DNA of 28,631 nucleotides from assembly GCA_018398765.1 (NCBI GenBank), contig JAHBMJ010001190.1, forward strand, positions 5,001 through 33,631. The letters run 5' to 3'. The notes beneath the pieces are model-generated. The model did no database searches, was not told the DNA's origin, and saw only the letters and a list, made by a program, of their open reading frames with translations. This DNA is from Chromera velia (lineage: Eukaryota; Sar; Chromeraceae). Position numbers and translations under genes: made by a program. Positions within the stretch are counted from its first letter, which is position 1. Each line of letters starts with the position of its first letter. Positions 1-10,900 of this stretch are shown here, in pieces.

Positions 1-1943
1 AGCGAGGCTATCTACAGACCGTCCATCTAAAATGTATTGCAAAGGGAAAATAAAAGAAGCTAAACATATATCGAGGACAATATAGAGAGGAGCTTGTAGA
101 GGAAGCTGCCATGAACAGGGAAAAAAAGTAAAACAGCGTCTCATAAACTTTTTAAAATGGTAACTTACCATTTTGAAAAAGTCTGGTTGGTAGATCTCAA
201 GAAGTATACGGATCCCTTGAGCTTTAGTGTTTGCCGGTTTTTGCTCGAAAGGCTTCGGCATGTCTCTTGTTACTGTGCATGTGCATGGGGCCTCGGTATG
301 ACATGTGCACGCATGCCTGCAGTCTCTTTTTCTATTCAGCATCTTTATTCACTTTTCCAACAGCCTTTGAACACACTTTATAAGAACTGTACACGCAGTC
401 ATATACAAAAGTGAGACCAGTTTTAAAGTCAAGGTGATTTGGCCAGTCGAGACGGCCAATTCTGAGCAGAAAATACATAGTTTTAATCTTTTAGTTTTGT
501 AGAGTGGTGCTAGCTGTACCGGGAGTAGCTTCACATATATACATGCATCCCTGTTGCATCCGTCGGTATGCTCTAGCAAAAACTGGCAAACATTAAAGCT
601 CAGGGGATGGTATCATTGTCACTCTTTTCCTTAAAGTTCTTTTCTGCTTGATTGCAGAACGGTGGCACCAAATGGACCACTGTGGAGGACAGGGGGCCTG
701 TGCCCGTACTTCTAGTAAGAATATCTCAGAAAGTCGTTTTCTTGAATTTAGGGCTGATTTTTATGCTTAGGGTCTCTGTGTCTGCATGCCTGTTTGCCTG
801 CCTGCCGGTGGGTGAGTAGGCAGGTGCATGTGTGTATATTCTGATAGGTAGACCGAATGCTGGAGCGGCATCTAGATACATTATATGGATGCATGTGTCC
901 ATCTCTCTGTTTCTTTCTCCCTGTCATTCCTTCTCCCCTTCACTCTCTTTCTCATTCTAAGGCTTTCTCTATCTCTTCTTCGCGTCTTCGTTTTCTGTGT
1001 GTGTATGTGTGTATGTGTATATGCATGTGTGTGTGCATGCTTCAGAAAAAGAAGATTTGAGGATAGAGTTTTTTGGCAGAAGAGCAGAGAGAGAAACTCT
1101 TTGGTTTTGCTTTCATTCATTCTAGAGCAACTTCATGATACTTTTTGTGTATGTATTTGCAGACGATTGCCGAGAAGCAGACGGGCGGAACCTGGATGCC
1201 TCTGGATAAAAGAGCCTTTTTTTTGTATTGATGTATACATAGATAAAAGGGCAGAGAGACACCGAGTGACAAGGATGGGTGAAAAGTTCCTCTTTCAAAG
1301 AAAACGAATCACTTTATATACAAAAAAAAAGTTGTTTCCGGGAGGAAGCTACAATGTCATCTCAAGCAAAATATAGTTTTGAGCTAGGTTCTTAGCCTGA
1401 ATCTCAAGTTGAAGTAATAGTATACAATATGATATATATGAAGCACTGGTATAGTTCAAGCTCTCAACTCTTTCTACTTCTTTCTATATTGTGAGAAACC
1501 TAGTGAAAAACCTAGCTAGAAATTAACTTAGCAAGAAATATAAACCTGCTAGTGAGCATGAGTCTAAGCCAGTAGGCCTGAGTTCAAAGTTCAAATTTAT
1601 TAATTATACATTTAGTAATGAAATCTAGATGAGTACATCAAGCCTAGCCTCGAGCAGATTCTAGTATTATTCTTTAAATTATTTTACAACTATAGTTTTA
1701 CACTAGGTTTTACAACAAATTTGGGAAAAAATCTATAACTAAAAGTTACCCAATTCTAGGCCTAATTCCTCTAAATTTTACAAGCAAATTCGCTAATAAA
1801 TTTCATTGAAGCGCACTAAATTTGTGAGGCCTCCGAATTGAACCCACGGTTTTATAAGGTATAGCTAGTAGCAGAGCAAAGTTTCATATATAGGTCAGGT
1901 TTCATGTAAGGAGAGAGAAAAATGCAGAGGACTCCAAGTTTAC
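1..1943. other. Gene-free flank with TG-rich microsatellite and AT-rich DNA
   Basis: I see no convincing gene here. The longest open frame (about 885-1376) mostly translates a pyrimidine-rich stretch and a TG/TGTA microsatellite at about 999-1043, so its Ser/Leu/Cys/Val-rich product looks like a composition artefact. From about 1380 to 1850 the DNA is AT-rich and contains many CTAG-centred words (ctaggc, cctagc, gctagg), which looks like decayed repeat rather than coding sequence. Confidence 0.5.
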
Positions 1944-2103
1944 ATGGCAGACATACATAGAACAAAAGCAAATGGAAACAGACTTCACTTCTCTTTGTTT
2001 GAGAAAACATCAAAAGATACACCAAGAGAAGGAATAAGAATAGAGAAAGAAAAGCTGGGAAGGGCGCCATTTTGTTATGGAAAAATAACGACAAGAGCAC
2101 AAT

Positions 2104-2110
2104 ATAAGAG
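2104..2110 (+). repeat. Left 7-bp target-site duplication (ATAAGAG)
   Basis: ATAAGAG lies directly before the left terminal inverted repeat of the 235-bp element and is repeated exactly at 2346-2352 directly after the right one. It is therefore read as the target-site duplication. Confidence 0.75.
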
Positions 2111-2345
2111 GACCTCCCTGAACCTAACTACCACTTGAAAGTTGAAGCCGCATTTTTAGATAAACTTGAAAGTCTACACCGCAGGCGCGGATCGTTTACC
2201 GTGTTTTAAAACCCAGAGCCGCATATCTGGACGGTGTTTTGAATATTTACGCCGCAGGCCTGAACGGTCTCTTAAAAAATAATGCCGCAGAGAGAGATCA
2301 TCTTGATCATATTTTTTAAAGTGGCAGTTAGGTTCAAGGAGGTTC
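2111..2345. mobile_element. MITE-like non-autonomous DNA transposon, 235 bp
   Basis: The left end begins GACCTCCCTGAACCTAAC and the right end, reverse-complemented, begins GAACCTCCTTGAACCTAAC. The match extends through ACT[A/G]CCACTT, giving imperfect terminal inverted repeats of about 26 bp. An exact 7-bp duplication, ATAAGAG, flanks the element. The interior has no coding capacity. It carries five copies of (G/A)CCGCA (2147, 2178, 2218, 2251, 2284) spaced 31-40 bp apart, several followed by a CGGT/CGTT and T/A-run block, so the core is a degenerate tandem array. A related end occurs at 13090-13178. The transposase superfamily is unknown. The 7-bp duplication is unusual for common MITE families, and an 8-bp one with a decayed base cannot be excluded. 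Confidence 0.75.
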
Positions 2346-2352
2346 ATAAGAG
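2346..2352 (+). repeat. Right 7-bp target-site duplication (ATAAGAG)
   Basis: Exact copy of 2104-2110 immediately after the right terminal inverted repeat of the MITE. The reading frame across the empty site is restored if the MITE plus one copy of this heptamer is removed. Confidence 0.75.
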
Positions 2353-2802
2353 AAGAGCGGCTTACAGAGTGGCCCGACTCTGAGTGGGAGACAGAACGCT
2401 GGCAGCAACAAAGGAGAAGGTGCCATAGAGAGGATAACAGAGCATGCCATTGGAGAAGAGACTGTGCCCGTTCTGTAAAGGATGGATCAATATAGAGGTG
2501 CTGGAGGATGAGATCCATATGTTGACAGAATGCCCAGTGTATGACCAAGAGAGAGCAAGAATATATGAAGTGTTGTAAAAAGACTGGAACGAGAAGAGAG
2601 AAAAGAGAACAAGAGAAATCTGTAGAGAGAAAGGGAGAGGAGAGCCTCTCAGACGGATGCTCTGTTTGCTTTTCTGATGAATGAAGGGCATCCCGCGATA
2701 GATAAGTTTCTCGGGAAGGCAGCATTCCACAGAAGAGTCTTTAAAGAGAGCCCAGGAAGGTACGCACCGAGGAGTTCACTGGATAAGACTGTTCTAGCAT
2801 AA

Positions 2803-3512
2803 AGGCATGAAGTAATCTAGGGAGTAATCATAAAGAAAAGGGGAGGAGACAAAAAAAAAAAAGAAGAATACAAGAGGATTCTGGAAGCAATGGAAAAGGG
2901 AAGGGAAATAACAGCGGGAGGAGAGAGCAAAGTAGAAAGAAGGATGCACTGCAGGAAGCGCGCATACAAAGTCAAAATGCCCTATCGTCTGATGTTATTA
3001 GTATTATCTTTGGAATGGTTCCCTCTCAGTCAGCGGTACAAAACATGCAAGGTTCAGAACAGTTGTTAGTTGATCGTGGCCTGGGAAACCAGGCGGGCCA
3101 CGGGGTGTGGTCTGAGACTCTGAGCCTCAGGAGTGAGGCAAACCCCCCCTGCCATTTAGGGGGGCGACCTCTATAAGACAAAACGACAACAGTGCTCTAG
3201 GATACCACCAAATTACTAAGCAAGTCCTAGAGCAATTTGAAATCAAGCAATGAGCTATGCAAATGATCGAGTCTTATAGCTTTAAGGAGAATTATGAGAT
3301 CAAAGAGCAGATTCAAACTATATATCCTAGTAAACATGCCTACAACTTCGTAGCTTATTATATAATTTATAATTATAGAATTAGTCTGAATTGCAATAAA
3401 ATAACTTTGAATAAAACGTCCAAGTCATATGATTTATATTGAAAGAAGGACTAGATACAGTCTGTAGTACTCTGTACATCTGTACGTCGCAAAGCCGAAC
3501 TTAAATTATGAG
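2803..3512. other. Non-coding stretch with three consecutive hairpins
   Basis: No gene is visible. The first part is purine-rich (A/G) DNA that may be the 3' tail of the LINE remnant. Three stem-loops follow each other: 3075-3102 (cgtggcctgg ... ccagg, with a 4-nt bulge before ccacg), 3124-3139 (gcctca/tgaggc, 4-nt loop) and 3144-3164 (cccccct/agggggg, 7-nt loop). The rest (3200-3512) is AT-rich and lies just downstream of the NPRL3 stop codon, so it probably includes that gene's 3' UTR and polyadenylation region. Confidence 0.45.
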
Positions 3513-4986
3513 TCACAAGTTCCCAGACACAAACCCGGCATACGCCCTCCAGTTCCTGTCCATTACTTTTGACTCTGCAGCCTTCCAATCGCACGTGAAG
3601 TAAGGAACTATCGAAGTCTCCCAACGAGATGCTGTGTCAGCATCGACTCCACCTGTATGAGCTTGCTGTTGCCGTTGTTGCAGATCTGACCAGGGAGGTC
3701 CGTGCAGATGCCCCACTGCCCCTAATTGTGCTGTATCGCCCCCGTTCCGTCCCCCAGGGGACGTTGGGGAGGAACCCGTTGGTCCTCCCCCCCGCGGTGG
3801 TTTCTCCTTTTCTCTCCCCCCCCGCTCTCTGTCTTTCTGTTTTCGCATCTCCTGAAGACGGCAGATCTGGGCGTACCGCTTGATCAGACGGACATATCTC
3901 ACGGCATCCGCAGGGGGGATGGGGGGTCCACTCGCTGCGGAATGCGAAGGTCGGGCTGCATCCGAATAAGCACTTTGGGGACGAGAAGAGGTGGGGGCAT
4001 CATAGGGCAATGGGGGGGGCGGTCTCTCCCTGGCGTTGAAGGGAACATGGCCGTCTCCATCCAGTGGTTCGGATGGGGGGCGTTTCTGTTGGGTACTAGT
4101 CATCATCCAGGAAGACGATAATTCTGTTGCTGATGTAGTGTATCTTTGCTGCGGTTCCCTTTCTCTTTCTCTTTCTGTCTGCTGCTGCTGCTGTGTCATC
4201 AAACGACACCATCTGAGATCTTCCTTCTCGAGCCATCGAGAGAAGGCAGAGGCACCTCCTACCGAATCCTCTCGAACCTCATCATCATCCTCTTCCTCTT
4301 CTTCCTCCTCCTCTTCAGACTCTCCTTCTTCTTCTCCCTCTTTCTGTTTTTGGTCTCCCCTCTTCTGTTCCCCCTTCCCGTCTCCCTTTTCAACCAACGA
4401 AGGAATCAAACCGACATCCTCATCTTTCCCTTCTCCCGCCTCGCGTGCGAACACCTCAGGGTGTACTGTCCAGAAAACATTACAACAACTGCTGCCTCCT
4501 ATGTTCGTGGGGGGCCTCCCATTCGGCTCGAGGGGGCCGTTTTGAGGGTGGGGGTGTGGGCTGCGACTAGGATCTGCTTCTTTCAAAAACATATCCACAC
4601 CTCCCCCGCCTTTCAGCTTGGGACGGCTGGATGTCAACTCCAACACTTCCCTTTCCTTCTCCTTCTCATTCAGCCCCCCTCCCACGTCATTCTCCAGTCC
4701 CGGGGACGACGCAGCAATCTGCAACGTCATACGGCAACCCCGCATCGAATCTGTGGTCGGTTGAGACTCTAACACGGCAAAGGGGGCGAAGACAGGGACT
4801 AACTCAGCAGCTCCCTCTCCTTCCTCTGAGGCTATCGTTCGGGTACCCAGTCTTGACACAGGCCGAGTGTCGATGCCGTCTGTATGGCCCCCATTGCTGT
4901 GCAGGGGTTCGGCGGAGCGGTACAGATTCGCCTTCTCAACTGGAGGCCAGTACTCAGAACGGAAATGGTGTTCGCTCACCGCTTTC
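3513..4986 (-). CDS. NPRL3: NPRL3 exon 13: long non-conserved C-terminal extension
   Basis: Acceptor tcacctgcag; 491 codons ending in TGA. Only the first few residues (KAVSEHHF) may belong to the conserved core. The rest is a species-specific tail with a glutamate/aspartate run (about 4270-4330), a five-glutamine run from CTG/CAG triplets (about 4182-4196), Arg/Glu dipeptides and Pro-rich parts. It contains a possible helix YVRLIKRYAQICRLQ and ends with an ordered-looking FTCDWKAAESKVMDRNWRAY. I know of no function for such a tail. Confidence 0.7.
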
Positions 4987-7900
4987 CTGCAGGTGACACA
5001 AAGCAGAAATTAACAGCGTGAAGGAAAGCGAAAGAGAACGAACGACCGCAGGATTACTCCGGCGGCAAGCAACTAAGCAGATAAGGAATAAAGAAATGAG
5101 GAGCCAAGTAGATCCGGTGGGAAGGGAAGGACAATTGAAGAGACCCATCACAGTAAGAGAAGCGGGAAGTAAGCAAGGAAAAAGCGGGAGAAAGTGAAGC
5201 AAAGCGCAAGAGGAAGAGGAAGAAAAGGAGACGGACGTAAGAGCAAAAATCCGCCCAACTGACTGACTTTGCGTGTTTCTGCACAAACCGAACGAGGAAT
5301 TCAAGATCTTCCCGAATCCCCTCGTTCCATGAAATTGTTGGAGGAAACGAGGAGGAACTCAACCTCTCCTTGTCCTTCTCCCTTTCGCCTCCTCTTATTA
5401 CCCTCCCCCCCCTTTCCCTCCCCTCCCTACTTTCACTTTCACTCCGAGACAACGCCTCTCCCCCTGCCCCCCTCAGATCTCCACTAGTCATGCCACGTGC
5501 CCTCAAAACGTGGGAATAAAGAGACAAGACATCCATGTCGCTAAAACTTTCTGAAGACAACCCAGTCACCTCCGACCGAAGACTTCTGACCACCTCCAAA
5601 ACTGCCCTCCGACCCGAAGAAGGCCTCCACTCCGACTGCGCCCCACCCCCCCCAGCCACAGGACCGACAGGAGGGGGGGACAGGAGACTGCCTGAGCTCG
5701 CAGAAACAACACCGTCAAGAGCCCCAGGGGCCCGCTGGGTCGCTGCAGGAGACGACATGGGCGAGGCGGGTGCAACAGCGGCGTTAGGGAAGGAGGGTAC
5801 AGGGAGGCATGCGGGGGTGCATGTAGGATGGGGGGCTCTGCTGCTGGAAGGCCGGCAGGTCGTGGGAGATGCCAGTCTCGCCCTGTCCCCGCTTCGTTCC
5901 CTTTCGGTCTCTGTGATTCCCTGCGCTCCTTGTGAGAAGACGGAGAAGGAAGTGGAGAACGGAAACGTCCCCCCGGCACCCGAAAGGAGTGCAGGTTCGG
6001 GGGCAAACAGGAAGCGCTTGCTGACAGGGACAATAAATTCCTTCGCATACATCCTGCAGGCAGGTACAGAGGCGGACAGAACGTCTCAGTGAAACGGACT
6101 CTCTGTCGGACCCAGAAAAAGATAGACAACCAAACGGCTAGAGGAACAGAGAGGAAGGAAGAGATTGAAGACTCCGAACGAGACGAGTAGTATGCCGAGT
6201 CTACAAAGGTTCAATCAGGGAATGGTTGAGAGATCCTCGAGTTGCTTGCATCTAATCAAATCGATTGGGAGGATCAGGGAGGGGGGGTTAAGGAGAGTCA
6301 GCCAGAGTGCTCGGAAACGATTCATTGGCCGACAAAAACGCTTCCACGCACACGCGCAGACACAAAGTGACAAAGTGAAAGAAAGAGAGAGAGGCAGTCA
6401 GACAGACCATTTGAACATCCCCCAGAATGCTGCCTTCAGAGACTCCACTGCCCACTCCACAGAGGCCCTCTCAGCCTCGACAGAGAAGCCTGCAGGAGGA
6501 GGTGGAGGGGGAGGTGGGGAGAGCCCCACCCTAGGCACCTGTCCCCCCCCTCCTCCCAATGACACAGGAAGTGCATTATGCAGTCCCTTCAGAGTTCCCC
6601 TCCACGAATTTCGAGGCCGCATATCGAGGGGAGGGGGGACGAGGGGCTTTAGAGGCGCATGGCCCCCCGTTCTGTCTCCAGGACCTAGACCCAAACCTAG
6701 GCCTAGGTCCATCGACCTTCCCGCTTTCCCCCGGGACCACATACTGCCCGGACCCTCATAGAATCCTCCATGGAAGTGGGTGCGTTGAAAGGAGGGGGCT
6801 GGAGTGGGAGAGGAGATACGGGGGGGCATGTGCTCTGCCACAAAAGCCAGGAGGGCCTCTCCAACAGTCAGGTGCTGCAGGGAGAGAAGAAAGGAGAGAG
6901 ATAGAGGCATAGAACGGACCGGGTGTGCAAGAAAAAGCCATTCCATGCCAAAGAAAAAATCAAAAAATTCCATCGCTGCATTTAATTATGCATCAAAACC
7001 TCTTCATCGATTGTCTGTCTTTCTTTGTCCTCTCTTTGCCAAATTGAAAATGCAAAAGGATTACGCAACGAAAAAGAAAAAAATATAGATGGCTTACTGA
7101 CTTCTACTCCCCTTCAGCCAGATTATCAGTGAAAACACTTTTCCCGTTGGCCGTCTTGATGGATGACGACACAGATGGGCGAGAAATGATACTAATGCAA
7201 TCTTGCGACCTAGCTGTTCACCCTGACGGACCGACCTGACAAAAGAGGGCAAGCATCTCGGGCAGAGAAGTGTTTGCCTCGTCTGCAAATTTGTCGTCGA
7301 ACTCATCGCACCAGATCATCCACTCTTTCTTTGTCGAGTCGTGAAATGCAGACCACTCCACACACGGGGTCCCCCCATACACCTGACTCTCATAGTCTAT
7401 ATGCCCCCCCCTCAGGATAGGAGGGGCAGACTGTGCGGGACTCTCTGAGGACCCAAAAGGCCCCGGAAAGATAGATTCTCTCTTTTTCTCCTCCCCCTCA
7501 TCTACGTCTTTGCCCTCCCCCTCATCCTCCATCTGCAAATGATCATGATGATGATGATGATGATGCACGTCACCAAGGTATCCGAAAGGGGTGGGACTAG
7601 AGGGACGAATTTGATGAGCATGAGCAGGGAGGGTACCCAGACTGACGAGAGATGTACGCCCACCCCCCACACGACTACCGGGGCCCGGGGGCCCCCAACG
7701 AGGATCGCCGGGGCCCGAGGGGGCCGAGGAGACCCTGGCATGCCCACTGAGCACCCCCCCTAATGCACGGGAAGAGCCTTCATGGGGATGTGCGGGGTCG
7801 AACAACGGTAGAGGTTCTCTATGAGATAGCCCTACTACGTGTCTATTTGGGTGGTGATGGCGGGGTTCTTCAGTCTTCTTGAGTGCCGAGGCTGCTGCTG

Positions 7901-10900
7901 GTTGGGGCGCGTGCACGGGAAGTTTTTTTGAATTGGGCACGAAGGAGTCGGAGGGAAGGACGAGGGGGCAGAGACGGGCAGCTCTCCAGTAAATGAGAAA
8001 GGCGCAGAGCTTGCAGAGAGACGGGAAGGGAATCTTCAACTCCTGTACAAGACGCTGCAAGAAGAAATGGAGGGCAGGGGGGAGAAATGAGACGCAGAGA
8101 GAGAGTCTGAGTGGAGAAGAAACAAGACTCAATTTGAACGATATCAAAAAAGGGAAGGACATAGCAAAGGAGTAAGAGAGGGAATAAGTTTTCGTAAGCT
8201 TATCGCACCTCTCCTTTCCTGAATGGCCAAAGTGAGGGAAGGATCACTCCTTTTGCATCAACGGCTGTTGGTCTGCTTGACTGACTTCAAGACTCTTCTC
8301 GGGCCCTGCCTTCTTCAAGACTTTTCTGAACATTCCCCTTGTCTTTTTTGGAAGTTCTTGAATGAGCCTGAGGCAGTCTGGATCCTCCAAAGGCAGCAGG
8401 GCGTGGTCCCCTCTGATCACCCCCCCGTCGCGTAACATCTGCAGAAGAAGAAAACCAAAAGTGAGAGGGAAGGAAAGAGTTACCTTGCCGCATGAAGAAC
8501 CTTGAATCTTACTTACCATCCTTCTCTACCTCTTCCTTGATAGGCAAACCGGATTGGAAATGAAGAACGCACACGTGCTCTTTCCTTGACCGGGATAGAC
8601 TTTTCTTCTCTTTTCGTCAAAATGGAAATGGTCAAATCCATCTTTTCTTCCTTGCTTCAGCCCTCCTGCTTCTTTTCCTTGACCTACTTGCGGATGGGGA
8701 AAGGGGCAGATCCGGGATGCCTGTCCTTCACCCACAGCGAAGCGCACTGCTCTCCCCTTCTTCAGATCTTCAAATGCATTCCGCAGAGCCTCCCCGATCT
8801 CCGTCTCCTCAGTCACCCGCGTCATCAAGTGGTGGATCGCTCCCTTGCCCCCCTCGAACATGGGCAGGTTGCCTCCGTCCACAGAACTGCGGCATTCCGA
8901 GCTAAGTCTCTGCAGTCCCTCCCCCACAGGCGGAGGGGGGGGGGGAACCTGCCTAGACCCCTGGGCACCCCCCTGTGCCTGTGCAGGTGCCTGAGGAGGA
9001 GAGGCGTTGGGACCTGGGCCGTTCTCCGTCACTCGGAGAGGCACAACAGCTGCAAGGCAAAGCAAGCAGGGGACAGAGGGAAAGGAAGGGGGAGGGAGCT
9101 GATTGCTGAGGCCAGCTCGAAGCAGCTGGGGTAACCTCACAACCCCGTGGGGACACGCTTACAGTGAGCCGGAGCCCGTTCAAGCTGCTCTTGCTGTCTC
9201 CTTGGTACAGAAGGGAGGACGCGAGACAAAGGAAGGAAGAAACGGGGGGGGGGGGGNNNNNNNNNNNNNNNNNNNNNNNNNNNNNNNNNNNNNNNNNNNN
9301 NNNNNNNNNNNNNNNNNNNNNNNNNNNNNNNNNNNNNNNNNNNNNNNNNNGGGGGGGGGGGGAGGGGGGAACAAAAAAAGCAAGAACGGACAAAAGTTCG
9401 CACTTACTTTGCCCTTTTCTTCCCTTTCCGCACCCTTCCTGGCCATGTGAAAGATGAGAACACAAGTTCAATTCAAAGGAGTTTGGTGGAAGGAAAAAGA
9501 GCAAAGAAAGCAAAACAGACAAAGAAAACCAATTTGCACTCGTCACAGGCAAAGGTCATCATCCAACACGACAGAAGCACTGTGAGACCCTCAGTCTCTC
9601 ACCTGCAACTCCAGCAGTCTGAGCAACTGCGGAAGGGAAGGAAGGAGATGAAGAAGGTGACTGGGAAGAGGACAGGGGGGGGAGGGGGGGAAGGGAGGAG
9701 ACGGAGACATTCGTGGCCCCTCCTCCTCCGCCCCCTGATTGACTCGACTGGGATTGACTGCGTGCTTGAATTTCCTGCCCCCCTTCTCCTATTTTCTCTC
9801 CTGCCGACTGTTCTTTCTGTACAGACTGTATGGCTCCCTGGGACTGGGAAGACAGTGTGGGGGGGGTGGAGGTGTCCGGTGATGTTTGGCTTTGGGGTTT
9901 GCTCTCCTTGTCTTTGCCTTCTGCTGCTGCGGCTGCTGCTGCTGCTGTCTTTGCGGGCGTCGATGCAAGGAAGGAGGGGGAACCTCCAACAGAGTCCGAC
10001 GAGCGTGTCTGGCAACTCCGTGCGACCTCCTGCATGATCTGCGCGATCTTGTTGATCTGCAAATAAATGCATCAACAAAGAAAGAAAATGGGAATGGATG
10101 TGAAATTGATATGCACAGACACGGAGGCGGATGCTGACACACATGAAGATGGGGGGGGCAATGGATAGGGGAGAAGAGTGGAAGGAAAATCTGATGATCG
10201 GTTTTGTCTCCGTGTACCTAGATTCACTTTCTTTCTCGGTGGCTTCTCTGAACGACTCTGAGATTCCTGCCTGATACACGATCGAGAGAGAGTCTGAAGA
10301 GGCCCCCCCCCTCACACTGACTGCCTGACCTACTCACGTACCTCTCTGCTGACGAATTCATTTCTCTTCTCCTCCCTGATGAAGCTCTTCGCAATCACCT
10401 CGCCTATCTGCAAGGATCAGGCGAAGACCAGGATGAGGTGAAGCGAGAAGAGAGAGAAAGAGTTCGGCGGGTAAGGAGGAACCAAGAGTGCACAAAGACA
10501 GGCCGTAGAAGAGCTGTGAAACACAGGCTCATCATGCAGTCTCATCACAAAGCAACCAACTAGACGATGGAAGAACCAAAACAATCCCCAAAGGGGGCGG
10601 GGATGTCTTGCAAGAATGAGGGAATCATTCTGGCATGAAGAAGAAGCGCAAAGCAATAATATCTGAATCTCTCACACGAGTCATTGATCACAAATTGAAC
10701 AGGAGAACAACGAAGTGTCGTTCCGTCCGACGTCACAAGAAAGCAGTCACGGAAGAGTGAAGCAAGTTCCTAGAAAGCTATCGAGTACAAAAGGCGAAGG
10801 GAACCTATCGTCCCTCCTCTTTTCTTTACCCACCGCACGCACAGTGCACACAAACGGAAAATAGAGGACACGAAGCTCTCCCATGTACAGAGAGCCCCCC

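Larger units (their letters stand above)
1944..2802 (+). pseudogene. Remnant of a LINE-type retrotransposon C-terminus, split by a MITE
   Basis: This is a decayed end of a non-LTR retrotransposon polyprotein. The clearest part is 2444-2578, which reads MPLEKRLCPFCKGW and then LEDEIHMLTECPVYDQER. That is the C-x2-C...H-x4-C finger with a (V/L)EDE-H-L-CP-Y-R signature typical of LINE ORF2 C-termini. Upstream in the same frame is RRAAYRVARL (about 2351-2380), followed by in-frame TGA, TAG and TAA. After a TAA at 2576 and a frame change, 2656-2802 reads DALFAFLMNEGHPAIDKF, the usual helical tail of such proteins. The left part (1944-2110) is open and joins the right part in frame if the MITE and one target-site copy are removed. 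Mixed stops and a frameshift make it non-functional. Family and exact ends are uncertain. Confidence 0.6.

Noticed and set aside
885..1376. 163-codon ORF on the plus strand
   Set aside because: The first half is translated microsatellite and pyrimidine-rich DNA, with no recognisable motif or splice context.
3629..6129. Several long plus-strand and second-frame ORFs opposite the NPRL3 exons
   Set aside because: They mirror GC-rich, low-complexity NPRL3 exons, while the minus-strand frame carries the conserved blocks and phase-matched splice sites.
8244..8519. NPRL3 ending at the TGA at 8244, with a separate gene at 3513-8054
   Set aside because: The GTCAGT donor after KSLE and the in-phase acceptor before RLVQELK join two blocks that are adjacent in NPRL3, so one gene explains both halves.
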